DNA of 64,000 bases. Origin: Bifidobacterium scardovii JCM 12489 = DSM 13734. GTDB taxonomy: Bacteria > Actinomycetota > Actinomycetes > Actinomycetales > Bifidobacteriaceae. The translations under genes and the position numbers were made by a program. The first letter of the stretch is position 1. The number at the start of each line of letters is the position of its first letter. Positions 55,536 through 64,000 of the stretch are shown here, piece by piece. The notes below the pieces were generated by a model, which was given only the letters and a program-made list of their open reading frames with translations, was not told the DNA's origin and searched no databases. The stretch is from contig NZ_AP012331.1 of assembly GCF_001042635.1 (NCBI RefSeq), positions 372,001 to 436,000 on the forward strand, in the 5' to 3' direction.

Positions 55536-57206
55536 ATGGCCATTACCCCCATCTGGCCCGAAGCCACGGGCATCGACGAGAACGGCGAGCTCACCTTCCA
55601 CGGGCGCACGGCGGCGTCGCTGCTCGACGAGTTCGGTTCGCCGCTGTATGTGATCGACACCGACGAGGTGGCGGGGCGCGCCCGTCATTTCGTGCGGGCG
55701 GCGGCCGAGGCGTTCAGCAATTCGACCACGCATGTGAGTTTCGCGGGCAAGGCGTTCCTGTCCAAGGAAATCGTGCGGATCGTCACCGGCGCCGGCATGC
55801 TGGTCGACACCTGCTCGATGGGGGAGATCCGCATCGCGCTGGCGGCCGGCGTTCCCGGGCGCCGTCTCGTACTGCACGGCAACAACAAGTCCGACGAGGA
55901 GATCGCGCTGGCGATCGAGCAGGGCTTCGCCAAGATCGTGGTCGATTCTCCCGACGAGCCGGCGCGCATCGCCGCGATCGCGCAGCGGCTCGGCAAGCGC
56001 GCCAGGGTGATGCTGCGCGTGACCTCCGGCATCCACGCGGGCGGGCACGAGTACGTTTCCACCGCGCATGAGGATCAGAAGTTCGGCGTGCCGCTGCTGC
56101 CGGCCGGCGCCGATGCCGCGGTGCTGGACGTGCTCGCCGATTTGGCCGGCGTGACCCCTGCCGGGGCGAATGCGCGCGTGGCCGCTGCCGGTGTCGGTGC
56201 GGTGGCTGCGGCGTCTGCGGTTGCGGTGGCTGCGGCGGGTGCGGCCTCGGATGATGCGGCTGCGGAGTCGTCCGGCGCCGCGGCGAATCTGCATGAGGGG
56301 CGCGAACTGCACCACAATGTGCGTTATCCCTACGATCTCGACCGCTCCGAGGTCTCCGAAACCGACCGCGCGCTCGCCGCGGCGATGGAGGCTGTGGCGG
56401 ACGGTCCGGCGCTCGCCGTGCTCAAGGACATCTACGCGCGCCAGGACGTGCTCGAACTCGTCGGCGTCCACTCGCATATCGGATCGAACATCCATGATGC
56501 GGATGCATTCATCCAAGCCGCCCGCCGCATGATGCTGCTGCGCAAGACCTTCTACGCGACCGACGCCTACACGCTGCCCGAGGTCGATCTTGGCGGAGGA
56601 TATTCCGTGGCGTACACGGACGGCGAGGATTCGATGGACATCGACGTCGAGCTGCGCCGCCTGGCCGATGCGGTCACCGGCATCAACCGCGCCCTCGGCA
56701 TGCCTGCGCCGGCGATCTCCTTCGAACCGGGGCGCTGGATCGTGGCTCCGGCCGGCGTGACGCTGTACCGCGTCGGCACGATCAAGCCCGTGCACCTGAG
56801 CGGCGGCGACCATGCCGCGACCGACAAGACCGGCAACCCGATCAGCGAGCGCGTCTATGTGTCCGTCGACGGCGGCATGAGCGACAACATCCGCCCGGCG
56901 CTCTATGGCGCGGATTACACGGTGCGCCTCGCCAACCGCCATGGCAGCGACGGCACGATGCTGGTGCGCGTGGTCGGCATGCACTGCGAGTCCGGCGACA
57001 TCATCGTGCATGAGGACCGGCTGCCCGCCGATCTTCGACGCGGCGACATCCTGGCCGTGCCGGTGACCGGCGCCTATGGGCGCACGATGGCGAGCAACTA
57101 CAACCAGGCGCTGATCCCCGCCGTGGTGGCCGTGTCCGAGTCCGGCGCGCACGTCATGCTGCGGCGCCAGACCATCGACGACCTGCTCGATCTGGATCTC
57201 GGCTGA
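55536..57206 (+). CDS. lysA: Diaminopimelate decarboxylase
   Basis: 556 residues, last step of lysine synthesis. ATG 55536 (MAITPIWPEATGIDENGELT). Motifs of fold-type III PLP decarboxylases: the cofactor Lys in THVSFAGKAFLSKEIVR, VHSHIGSNIHDADAF, VDLGGGYSVAYTDG, SFEPGRWIVAPAGVTLYRVG, and the catalytic Cys in VVGMHCESGDIIVHEDRLPA. The protein is about 120 residues longer than usual because of an Ala/Val/Gly-rich insertion (about residues 205-260, coded by GCGGTG repeats at 56160-56290). The insertion looks like a surface loop. An intrinsic terminator follows. Confidence 0.95.
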   Translation: MAITPIWPEATGIDENGELTFHGRTAASLLDEFGSPLYVIDTDEVAGRARHFVRAAAEAFSNSTTHVSFAGKAFLSKEIVRIVTGAGMLVDTCSMGEIRIALAAGVPGRRLVLHGNNKSDEEIALAIEQGFAKIVVDSPDEPARIAAIAQRLGKRARVMLRVTSGIHAGGHEYVSTAHEDQKFGVPLLPAGADAAVLDVLADLAGVTPAGANARVAAAGVGAVAAASAVAVAAAGAASDDAAAESSGAAANLHEGRELHHNVRYPYDLDRSEVSETDRALAAAMEAVADGPALAVLKDIYARQDVLELVGVHSHIGSNIHDADAFIQAARRMMLLRKTFYATDAYTLPEVDLGGGYSVAYTDGEDSMDIDVELRRLADAVTGINRALGMPAPAISFEPGRWIVAPAGVTLYRVGTIKPVHLSGGDHAATDKTGNPISERVYVSVDGGMSDNIRPALYGADYTVRLANRHGSDGTMLVRVVGMHCESGDIIVHEDRLPADLRRGDILAVPVTGAYGRTMASNYNQALIPAVVAVSESGAHVMLRRQTIDDLLDLDLG

Positions 57207-57236
57207 TCGGGCGGATCGCTTTGCGCTTCGTTATGC

Positions 57237-57263
57237 GGCCCCGCTTTGAGCGGGGTCGTTTTT
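57237..57263 (+). terminator. Intrinsic terminator after lysA
   Basis: GGCCCCGCT / AGCGGGGTC stem followed by GTTTTT, 30 bp past the lysA stop. Confidence 0.85.
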
Positions 57264-57268
57264 CTATA

Positions 57269-57745
57269 GGCGGGGTGTATTGCCCCGCTGGGGATGCTTG
57301 CGTGGGGCGATGCCATGAGTGGGTAGAAGCGATGCTGCGCTTCGGAACCGCGCGCGTGGTTGTTTCTTCTACGGTGTAGGTGCGTCGCCCCGCTGAGCAG
57401 GGTGTGGGTGGGGTGCTAGCGCGAGAGGCTAGGCGCTGTGCTTCTTTGGAGGTTTTGTGCGTGGTTGTTCTTCTATGGTGTAGGTGCGTCGCCCCGCTGG
57501 GCAGGGTGTGGGTGGGGTGCTAGCGCGAGAGGCTAGGCGCTGTGCTTCTTTGGAGGTTTTGTGCGTGGTTGTTCTTCTGCGGTGTAGGTGTGTCGCCCCG
57601 CTGAGCACGGTCTTGGCGAAGCGGAGCGGTGAGTGGGTAGAAGCGGTGCTCCTCTTTGAAACCGTGCGTGTGGTTGTTTTTCTATGGTGTAGGCGTTGCA
57701 CTCCTCTGGAAGCTCTTGCGCGCGATATAGCCAAGGCGTAGCGGC
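57269..57745. repeat. 104-bp tandem repeat array
   Basis: GGTGTAGGTGCGTCGCCCCGC recurs at 57373, 57477 and 57581 (period exactly 104 bp), with a diverged copy at 57686 and an older one at about 57269. The two central copies are nearly identical, including GGTGCTAGCGCGAGAGGCTA and TTCTTTGGAGGTTTTGTGCG. The array fills most of the 624-bp gap between lysA and the PTS genes. It encodes no convincing protein. Confidence 0.88.
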
Positions 57746-57747
57746 AA

Positions 57748-57777
57748 TAAAAAATCTCCCGCCCGAAGGCGGGAGAT
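57748..57777 (-). terminator. Intrinsic terminator of the PTS operon
   Basis: On the - strand ATCTCCCGCC / GGCGGGAGAT is followed by TTTTTT, 54 bp past the EIIA stop codon. Confidence 0.92.
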
Positions 57778-57830
57778 CGGTGGCGCATGCGATCGTCGAC
57801 GATCGCCGACGATCGCTTACGACGCGGCGC

Positions 57831-58340
57831 TTACTTGGCGGTGACCGTACCGACCGGTGCTCCGGTGGTGACGGCGCCCGTGGCGGTGATGCGCAGATCG
57901 CTGATCGCCGTGGGGTTGGTGAAGACCACGATCACGTCGGTCGGCTTGCCGGCCGCCTTGATGGCCGCCCAATCCACGTCGACGAGCGGGGCGCCCGCGG
58001 CGATGGACTGGCCTTCGGCCACCTGCATCGTGAAGGGCTCGCCCTTCAGCTGCACGGTGTCGACGCCGATGTGCACCAGCACCTCGATGCCGGCGGCGGT
58101 GGTGATGCCGACCGCATGCTTGGCCTGGGCCACGGTGGTCACCTTGCCGGCGACCGGCGAGACGATGCGCGCCGAGGAGGGAACCACGGCGAAGCCGTCG
58201 CCGAGGATCTTCGCGGCGACGGTCTCATCGGGAACCTCGGCGATCGCCTTGATCGCGCCATCGGCTGGCGCGAGGATCGTCTCGGTCGCGGCGGGGGCGG
58301 CCGGAGCCGGCGTGGGAGCGGCAGCGGGAGCTGCCGTCAC
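57831..58340 (-). CDS. PTS enzyme IIA, glucose family
   Basis: 169 residues. It receives phosphate from HPr and passes it to EIIB. GTG 58340 overlaps the EIIBC stop (GTGA), so translation is coupled. An Ala/Pro-rich linker (about residues 1-20) precedes the domain. The domain shows ILAPADGAIKAIAEVPDETV, GDGFAVVPSSARIVSPVAGK, and the phosphorylated His in IEVLVHIGVDTVQLKGEPF. The rest of the Crr fold follows to the C-terminus. Its partner is the EIIBC encoded just upstream. Confidence 0.93.
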   Translation of the reverse strand: MTAAPAAAPTPAPAAPAATETILAPADGAIKAIAEVPDETVAAKILGDGFAVVPSSARIVSPVAGKVTTVAQAKHAVGITTAAGIEVLVHIGVDTVQLKGEPFTMQVAEGQSIAAGAPLVDVDWAAIKAAGKPTDVIVVFTNPTAISDLRITATGAVTTGAPVGTVTAK

Positions 58341-59878
58341 GCTTTTGGGGCCGCACCACCTCCGGCGACCGCCCCGGACGCGATGTCGTTCATCGCGTCG
58401 GCCACGGCCTGCACCTGCGTGCCGACGATGACCTGGACGTTTTTCTTGTCGAGCACCTTGACGCCCGGCACGCCGGTGCGCTTGATCGCCTCGACGTCAA
58501 CCTTCGAGGAGTCGACGACACCCATGCGCAGACGGGTGATGCAGTTCTCGATCTCGGTGACGTTGGACTTGCCGCCGAGCGCCGCGTACAGCGCCGAGGC
58601 CATGTCGACGTACTTGTCGCCGGAGGCGGTGGTGGCGGTGTCGGTCGCGGCGGAGGAGGCGTCCTCATCGGTGCTGTCGCCGCGGCCCGGGGTCTTCAGG
58701 TTGAACTTCTTGATCATGAAGTCGAACACGAAGTAGTAGATGACCGCGAAGACCACGCCTTGCACAAGCAGCATCCATGGCATATGCGCCTGCGGCACCT
58801 TCAGCGACAGGAACCAGTCGATGAAGCCTGCGGAGAAGTTGAATCCGGCGATCCATTGGAACGCCGCGGCGATGAACACCGAGATGGCGGTGAGCACCGC
58901 GTGCACGACGTACAGCGGGAAGGCGGCGAACATGAAGGAGAACTCCAGCGGCTCGGTCACGCCGGTGAGGAAGGCGGCGAGGCCGCCGGCCAGCATCAGG
59001 GAGCCGACCGTCTTGCGGTTCTCGGGCTTGGCGTTGCGGTAAATCGCGAACGCGCCGGCCGGCAGGCCGAACATCATGATCGGGAAGAAGCCGGCCTGGT
59101 AGATGCCGGTGACGTAGGTGCCGAACGGGTGGAAGCCGCCGGTTGCCTGCACGGCGCCTTGTCCGGACCAGAACTTGGTGATGTCGTCGATGCCGGCGAG
59201 GTTGAACCAGAACACGTTGTTCAGCGCGTGGTGCAGACCGGTCGGGATGAGCAGGCGGTTGAAGAACGCGTAGATGCCCGCGCCGACGGCGCCGAGGCCC
59301 ATGATGGACTCGCCGAACCAGACCAGCGCGCCGTAGACGGCCGGCCAGATGAACAGCAGGAGCAGCGAGACGAGCGACATGATCGCGGCCGTCAGGATCG
59401 GCACGCAACGGCGTCCGGAGAAGAACGCCAGGAAGTCCGGCAGTTTGGTTTTACCGAACTTGTTGTAGAGCGCGCCGGCGATGCAGCCGACCAAGATGCC
59501 GAAGAACACGTTCTTGTTGCCGATGGCGCCGGGCGCGAACGCCGGGTGCTCGGTGGCGATCTTTTCGGCGTCGAAGCCGAGGAACATGGATGCGGAGCCC
59601 ATGATCGTGGTGATGGTCAGGAAGCCGACCAGGCCGGACAGCGCGGAGGCGCCGTCCTTGTCGCGGGCCATGCCGATGGCGACGCCGACGGCGAACAGCA
59701 GACCCAGATTGTCGAGGATCGCCGAGCCGGTTTTGACCAGATACGCGGAAACTACGTTGTTACCGCCCCAGGCACTCGGATCGATCCAGTAACCAAAGCC
59801 CAGAAACAGTGCCGCGGCAGGCAAGCACGCAACGGGCAGCATAAGAGCGCGGCCAAGGCGCTGGATATATGCTTTCAT
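58337..59878 (-). CDS. PTS enzyme IIBC, glucose/N-acetylglucosamine type
   Basis: 513 residues. ATG 59878 (MKAYIQRLGRALMLPVACLP) has GGGAGG 5 bp upstream. The EIIC domain spans ten helices with FAVGVAIGMARDKDGASALS, FFNRLLIPTGLHHALNNVFW and GGLAAFLTGVTEPLEFSFMF, the substrate-gate region. A charged linker (about 400-430) leads to EIIB, whose phosphorylated Cys lies in TEIENCITRLRMGVVDSS. The N-terminus and gate resemble NagE as much as PtsG, so glucose and GlcNAc are both possible. No transcription antiterminator gene is adjacent. Confidence 0.92.
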   Translation of the reverse strand: MKAYIQRLGRALMLPVACLPAAALFLGFGYWIDPSAWGGNNVVSAYLVKTGSAILDNLGLLFAVGVAIGMARDKDGASALSGLVGFLTITTIMGSASMFLGFDAEKIATEHPAFAPGAIGNKNVFFGILVGCIAGALYNKFGKTKLPDFLAFFSGRRCVPILTAAIMSLVSLLLLFIWPAVYGALVWFGESIMGLGAVGAGIYAFFNRLLIPTGLHHALNNVFWFNLAGIDDITKFWSGQGAVQATGGFHPFGTYVTGIYQAGFFPIMMFGLPAGAFAIYRNAKPENRKTVGSLMLAGGLAAFLTGVTEPLEFSFMFAAFPLYVVHAVLTAISVFIAAAFQWIAGFNFSAGFIDWFLSLKVPQAHMPWMLLVQGVVFAVIYYFVFDFMIKKFNLKTPGRGDSTDEDASSAATDTATTASGDKYVDMASALYAALGGKSNVTEIENCITRLRMGVVDSSKVDVEAIKRTGVPGVKVLDKKNVQVIVGTQVQAVADAMNDIASGAVAGGGAAPKA

Positions 59879-60251
59879 TCCAACCTCCCTCTGAGGAAAA
59901 GGCGACGTCAAAAACTACTACGTTGCTTTCTTGTTGATATATGTGACACAGCTTCCGCCATTGGCACCGGAATCACACAACTTGTCAGCACAACGCCGCT
60001 TCAGAACACACCATACTTCAGCTTCGACGCGCGCGGCAAATATTTCGTTAAGTATCTTTACATGGATGCCGTGCGCCACATGCATGCTTGCGGCGCTTAG
60101 CGCTACGGGGTTGGGGCCTTCGGCGCCGCGGCCCGGGGGCGCGCAAATTCGTTATGGAACTTTCGCCGCGGCGTGTCGGATTCATTCCGTAGGATGGTGA
60201 AGGACTTGTGATCGCCGCCGACCGGCGGTGACACCCAATGAAAGGATGCTT
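59879..60251. promoter_or_regulatory. Divergent regulatory region between PTS and hom
   Basis: 373 bp without a gene. The part near the PTS start is AT-richer and contains GATATATGTGACACAGC, a possible activator or repressor site. On the - strand CATATAT could serve as a -10 box. No base-exact promoter can be supported. Confidence 0.3.
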
Positions 60252-61565
60252 GTGGCACAGTTGAACCAAGAGCCCATCCGCGTCGGACTGCTGGGCGCGG
60301 GAACCGTCGGATCGCAGACCGCACGCCTGCTGGTGGAGCAGAAGGACGAACTCGCGGCCCGCATCGGCCGTCCGATCGAGCTGGCCGGCGTGGCCTGCCT
60401 CGATCCGGATGAGGTGAACTTCCCGTGGATCGACAAGTCGCTGCTGACCACCGACACGATGTCCGTCGCGACCAACGCCGACATCGTCGTCGAGCTGATC
60501 GGCGGCACCACCGTGGCCCGCACCTTCGTCATGGCCGCGATCGAATCCGGCGCGTCCGTCGTCACCGCGAACAAGGCGCTGCTGGCCAAGTACGGCCCTG
60601 AGATCTACGCCGCGGCCGACACCAAGGGCGTCGACATCTACTTCGAGGCCGCGGTCGGCGGCGCGATCCCGTTCCTGCTGCCGCTGCGCGAGTCGCTGGC
60701 CGGCGACAAGGTGACGAGCATGCTCGGCATCGTCAACGGCACCACCAACTACATCCTCGACGAGATGACCACCAAGGGCCTGCAGTTCGACGACGTGCTC
60801 AAGGACGCCCAGGCCAAGGGCTACGCCGAGGCCGACCCGACCGGCGACATCGAGGGCTACGACGCCGCGAACAAGGCTGCGATCATGGCCACGCTCGGCT
60901 TCCACACCAACGTGACGATCGACGACGTGAGCGTCGAGGGCATCACGCGCATCACCGCCGACGACATCGCCGCCGCCACCGCGGAGAACAAGGTCATCAA
61001 GCTGCTGGCCGTCGTCGAGAACGGCGAGGCCGGCGTGTCCGCGCGCGTCTACCCGGCGCTGATCAGCAACACGCATCCGCTCGCCTCCGTGCACGGCTCG
61101 TTCAACGCCGTGTTCGTCAAGGCCGAGGCCGCCGACGATCTCATGTTCTACGGCCGCGGCGCCGGCGGCGCCCCGACCGCCTCCGCCGTCGTCGGCGACG
61201 TGGTCGCCGAGGCCCGCCACATCGCGCGCGGCTGCACCGGCCCGACCATCCCGATGTACAAGGACCTGCCGAAGGCGCCGATCAACGCGAGCAAGGCCGC
61301 GTTCGCGGTGCGCTTCCTGATCCATGACAAGCCGGGCGTGCTGGCCGCGATCGCCAAGGAATTCGCCGATCACGGCGTCTCCATCAACGGCGTGAACCAG
61401 GATCTGAAGCCCACGCTCAGCGACCCGGGCTACGACGGCGAGATCCAGCAGCTGCGCCTGGTCACCCACCTGACCGACGAGGTGACGCTGCGCGAGACCG
61501 TGCACGCCGTCTGCCAGCTCGACTGCGTGACCGGCGAGCCGTCGATCCTGCGCGTGATGGACTGA
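60252..61565 (+). CDS. hom: Homoserine dehydrogenase
   Basis: 437 residues from GTG 60252 (MAQLNQEPIRVGLLGAGTVG), chosen because AAAGG lies 6 bp upstream; GTG 60228 is an alternative. Reduces aspartate semialdehyde to homoserine for threonine and methionine. The NAD(P) site is VGLLGAGTVGSQTARLL. The catalytic region includes IVNGTTNYILDEMTTKGLQF, AKGYAEADPTGDIEGYDAAN and KAAIMATLGFHTNVTIDDV. The C-terminal ACT domain (HDKPGVLAAIAKEFADHGVS) senses threonine. It is 37 bp ahead of thrB and likely co-transcribed. Confidence 0.96.
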   Translation: MAQLNQEPIRVGLLGAGTVGSQTARLLVEQKDELAARIGRPIELAGVACLDPDEVNFPWIDKSLLTTDTMSVATNADIVVELIGGTTVARTFVMAAIESGASVVTANKALLAKYGPEIYAAADTKGVDIYFEAAVGGAIPFLLPLRESLAGDKVTSMLGIVNGTTNYILDEMTTKGLQFDDVLKDAQAKGYAEADPTGDIEGYDAANKAAIMATLGFHTNVTIDDVSVEGITRITADDIAAATAENKVIKLLAVVENGEAGVSARVYPALISNTHPLASVHGSFNAVFVKAEAADDLMFYGRGAGGAPTASAVVGDVVAEARHIARGCTGPTIPMYKDLPKAPINASKAAFAVRFLIHDKPGVLAAIAKEFADHGVSINGVNQDLKPTLSDPGYDGEIQQLRLVTHLTDEVTLRETVHAVCQLDCVTGEPSILRVMD

Positions 61566-61602
61566 GGCAAACTGAGGCAATACGGGACCGAGGTAATACA
61601 AG

Positions 61603-62601
61603 ATGGAACCGATCTGCAAGCAGGTCAAAGTACGCGTGCCGGCCACCAGCGCCAATCTGGGCTCGGGTTTCGACACGGTGGGCCTTGCGCTCGACTATCA
61701 CGATGAGCTCACCTTCACGATGTGCGCCGATCCGTCGAACCGGGCCGCGCAGGTGCTGATCCACGGCGAGGGCGAGGACACGCTGCCCCGCGACGAGACG
61801 CATCTGGTGGTCTCGACCTTCCGCCGCGCCTGCCAGACCTTCGGTTTGGGGCGTTTCGGGTTCATTCTTGAGGCGCGCAACAACATCCCGCAGGCCCGCG
61901 GCATGGGGTCGTCCGCTGAGGCGATCGTCGCCGGCATCGCGGCCGCCGCCGCGTTCGCCCACGACGACGAGCTCGACCGCGATCCGGTGTTCGAGCTCGC
62001 CGCCGCGATCGAGGGGCATCCCGACAATGTGGCGCCGGCCGTCTACGGCGGCATGACCGCCTCGTGGAACCTCGACACGGCCGAAGGCGTCGGCTCGATC
62101 CCGATTCCGGGCGGCGAGCCGCTGCACAGCGGCTTCCACACCGTCAAGTACCGGGTCGACCCGCAGATCCACGCCTCCGTGTTCGTGCCCGACTATGAGC
62201 TGTCCACGGAGGAGGCGCGCGAGGCGCTGCCCGGGGCCGTCACCTACCGCGACGCGGTGTTCAACGTGTCGCGCGTGGCGCTGATGGCCGCCGCGATGAA
62301 CCCCGGCGCGCTCGCCTCCGCGTCCGACCCGAACGCGCTGCTGTTCACCGCCACGCAGGACAAGCTGCACCAGCCGTACCGCAAGAACCTCATGCATCCG
62401 TCGTGGGACCTGATCCAGGCGCTGCGCTCCCGCGGCTACGCGGCGGCCGTTTCCGGCGCCGGCCCGTGCGTGCTGGTGCTGCACTACGGCGACGCGGCGA
62501 CGTCCATCGAGCAGGTGGTCTCCGAGCAGCTCGCCTCCGGCCACTGGAAGGTGCTGCACCTGCCGGTCGACACGCAGGGCGTGCAGATCGAGCGCAAGTA
62601 G
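61603..62601 (+). CDS. thrB: Homoserine kinase
   Basis: 332 residues; phosphorylates homoserine in threonine synthesis. GHMP kinase motifs: KVRVPATSANLGSGFDTVGL at the N-terminus, the ATP loop NNIPQARGMGSSAEAIVAGI, EGHPDNVAPAVYGGMTASWN, and the C-terminal GYAAAVSGAGPCVLVLHYGD. ATG 61603. It follows hom closely, while thrC is not in this window. A strong hairpin lies 15 bp past the stop. Confidence 0.96.
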   Translation: MEPICKQVKVRVPATSANLGSGFDTVGLALDYHDELTFTMCADPSNRAAQVLIHGEGEDTLPRDETHLVVSTFRRACQTFGLGRFGFILEARNNIPQARGMGSSAEAIVAGIAAAAAFAHDDELDRDPVFELAAAIEGHPDNVAPAVYGGMTASWNLDTAEGVGSIPIPGGEPLHSGFHTVKYRVDPQIHASVFVPDYELSTEEAREALPGAVTYRDAVFNVSRVALMAAAMNPGALASASDPNALLFTATQDKLHQPYRKNLMHPSWDLIQALRSRGYAAAVSGAGPCVLVLHYGDAATSIEQVVSEQLASGHWKVLHLPVDTQGVQIERK

Positions 62602-62615
62602 CGTCCCGTTTTTTT

Positions 62616-62643
62616 CCGACAGCCTCCTTCGGGAGGCTGTCGC
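62616..62643 (+). repeat. Hairpin after thrB
   Basis: CGACAGCCTCC / GGAGGCTGTCG stem with a TTCG-type loop. T residues precede rather than follow it, so it is a stable mRNA end structure more than a classical terminator. Confidence 0.65.
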
Positions 62644-62693
62644 CGTATGTGGGGCGTCTCCGGCAGTCGCGGTGTGAGTTGCGGTGTGCCTGA

Positions 62694-62893
62694 TTGGCGA
62701 TCTGAGGGGCGAAATGGGCTGGTTGCAGACGTCTTTCGGCGATCTGAGGGGCAGTATCATCGCCATACCGAGCCGCAATAACAGCAATCCCTTGCAGTGA
62801 GGCCTCGAGCATGGTCGTGGCAGGCTTGGCGGTTGCCCCTCAGATCGCCGAAAGACGTCTGCAGAAGGCGTATTTTGCCCCTCAGATCGCCAA
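62694..62893. repeat. Large inverted repeat with four copies of a 15-mer
   Basis: Left arm 62694-62753 and right arm 62834-62893 (60 bp each, 80-bp spacer) are nearly exact complements. GGCGATCTGAGGGGC occurs twice in the left arm and twice, reversed, in the right. GCAGACGTCTTTC is also shared by the arms. The region sits in the 421-bp gap between thrB and maf and encodes nothing recognisable. The size and symmetry suggest a cruciform, a miniature element or a regulatory site array. Confidence 0.85.
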
Positions 62894-63022
62894 AACGCTG
62901 CAATGCGGAGGGATTATTGCTGGCGGTATCGGCGGGGATTCGGCCATGGCGTTCGCACCGTGATGCGGTAGCATGGCTGTAGCGTGCCGAGTGGGGGCAG
63001 CCAGAGCAAAGTGAGGCCAATA

Positions 63023-64000
63023 ATGTCCATTCCGCTGATTCTTGCGTCCAAATCGAAACCACGCCGCGACGTGCTGTACGCGGCCGGCATCTGCCCGACC
63101 ATCCGCGTCTCGCACGTCGACGAGCCGGCCGCGCTCGAGCGCGCCGCCGCCGAGGCGGGCGTCGGCGTCGATGACCTGAGCATCGAGCAGCGGGTGATGA
63201 TCCTCGCCGAGGCCAAGGCCCAGGCCGTGCATCAGGCGTACCGTGACGTGGCCGACGCCGCCTTGGCGGCGACAGGCGAGCGGGTGATCGCCTATCCGCT
63301 GCGTGCCGCGGAATTCGCCGAATCCGAATCCGCTGGCGCCGATGACGGGGCGGCGCCCTCGCCGGCCGTCACGGCCTCGGCGCCGATCGACTATTCAAAG
63401 GCCACCATCGCCACAACCCGGGACTTCTCCGGCGTGGACATACCGACCGTCACCGAGCCGATCTCCAACGTGGTCGCCATGCAGCCGGGCCTGACAAGGT
63501 CCGAGGTCGGCCCGCTGATCGTCGGCTGCGACTCCATGTTCCTCATGGACGGCGAGTGCTACGGCAAGCCGCACAGCGCCGAGGTGGCGCGCGAGCGGCT
63601 GCGGCGCATGCGCGGCAACAGCGGCGAGCTGTGGACCGGCCACTGCGTGATCGATTTCGCGACCGGGCGCGTGGAGCGCGGGGCGAGCCGCGCCACGATC
63701 CATTTCTGCGACTACTCCGACCGGGACATCGAGCGGTACATCGCCACGGGCGAACCGTTGGAGGTGGCCGGATCGTTCACCCTTGAGGGCTTCGGCGGCG
63801 CGTTCATCGACGGCATCGAAGGCGATCCGCACGGCATCATCGGCATCAGCCTGCCGCTGCTGCGCCGGCTGACGGCACGTCTTGGCGTGCAGTGGCCGGA
63901 CCTGTGGAACATGCTGCGCGGCGAATCCGAACCGGACGGCAAAACCGGCCCGGCCGGCATCGTGCCTCCCGAGGAGAACGTGCACCAGCCCGGCGACGGC
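63023..64000 (+). CDS. maf: Maf-like nucleotide pyrophosphatase (3' end outside window)
   Basis: 326 residues visible, with no stop before the window edge. ATG 63023 (MSIPLILASKSKPRRDVLYA) follows GTGAGG. Maf proteins hydrolyse non-canonical or methylated nucleoside triphosphates. Conserved pieces are the SKSKPRR start, LAEAKAQAV, the catalytic Asp in GPLIVGCDSMFLMDGECYGK, VARERLRRMRG, TGEPLEVAGSFTLEGFGGAF and GIIGISLPLLRRL. About 80 residues between LAEAKAQAV and GCDS are an Ala/Ser-rich insertion with no match to the usual 200-residue protein. It contains MQPGLTRSEVGP. Confidence 0.88.
   Translation, partial: MSIPLILASKSKPRRDVLYAAGICPTIRVSHVDEPAALERAAAEAGVGVDDLSIEQRVMILAEAKAQAVHQAYRDVADAALAATGERVIAYPLRAAEFAESESAGADDGAAPSPAVTASAPIDYSKATIATTRDFSGVDIPTVTEPISNVVAMQPGLTRSEVGPLIVGCDSMFLMDGECYGKPHSAEVARERLRRMRGNSGELWTGHCVIDFATGRVERGASRATIHFCDYSDRDIERYIATGEPLEVAGSFTLEGFGGAFIDGIEGDPHGIIGISLPLLRRLTARLGVQWPDLWNMLRGESEPDGKTGPAGIVPPEENVHQPGDG

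Noticed and set aside
57269..57745. Coding tandem repeat protein
   Set aside because: The 104-bp period is not a multiple of three, so no frame keeps a repeated peptide, and no start with a ribosome site leads into it.

Overview
The window is chromosomal DNA of a high-GC actinobacterium, almost certainly a Bifidobacterium. Supporting points are the complete F-type ATP synthase operon without a preceding atpI, the GlnR-type orphan regulator, GlgE, NucS, the argS-lysA / hom-thrB amino-acid cluster, a two-gene glucose-family PTS, sortase-type surface proteins, and the many GC-rich palindromic intergenic repeats. The species cannot be fixed from this window alone.

Layout. 1-9.3 kb: the 3' part of rho, an aminotransferase divergent from an Lrp/AsnC regulator, a chorismate mutase, a secreted helical protein of unknown role, and valS. 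9.3-19.8 kb: an oligopeptide-type binding protein, endonuclease III and glnR (all leftward with valS), a membrane protein, mntP, ppa, glgE and a large LPXTG surface protein. 19.9-27.9 kb: an integrated element (below). 28.1-36.6 kb: metA and atpBEFHAGDC. 36.7-43.8 kb: a 63-bp repeat array, nucS, a lipoprotein FKBP, an envelope gene pair, a thioredoxin-fold/TPR protein, a CYTH protein and tRNA-Arg(CCG). 44-54 kb: a truncated surface protein gene with a 10-G tract at its start, an HTH protein, a class V aminotransferase, an OppA-type lipoprotein, a PepV-like dipeptidase, RidA and a glycerophosphodiesterase. 53.4-64 kb: argS, lysA, a 104-bp tandem array, PTS EIIA and EIIBC, hom, thrB, a large inverted repeat and the 5' part of maf.

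The most distinctive feature is a compact mobile element inserted at the 3' end of the initiator tRNA gene. Exact 47-bp direct repeats (19894-19940 and 27895-27941) lie 8,001 bp apart. The element carries a tyrosine integrase, an excisionase-like HTH protein, a rolling-circle Rep of the Rep_2 type, an FtsK/Tra-like ATPase, small accessory proteins and an XRE-type regulator. This set matches the architecture of actinomycete integrative and conjugative elements (AICEs) in unusually small form. Its cargo is a XamI-like restriction-modification pair in which both genes are broken. It also has a short basic-protein gene preceded by a LexA-type SOS box. Integrase arm-type repeats occur at both ends, and the element carries its own copy of the tRNA terminator.

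The second notable locus is the surface-protein gene near 44.1 kb. A run of ten G sits between two start codons in different frames and the signal peptide, so slippage should switch or re-route expression. Several repeat arrays with regular spacing (63 bp, 104 bp, and paired 60-bp inverted arms) fill intergenic regions and are not explained by genes.
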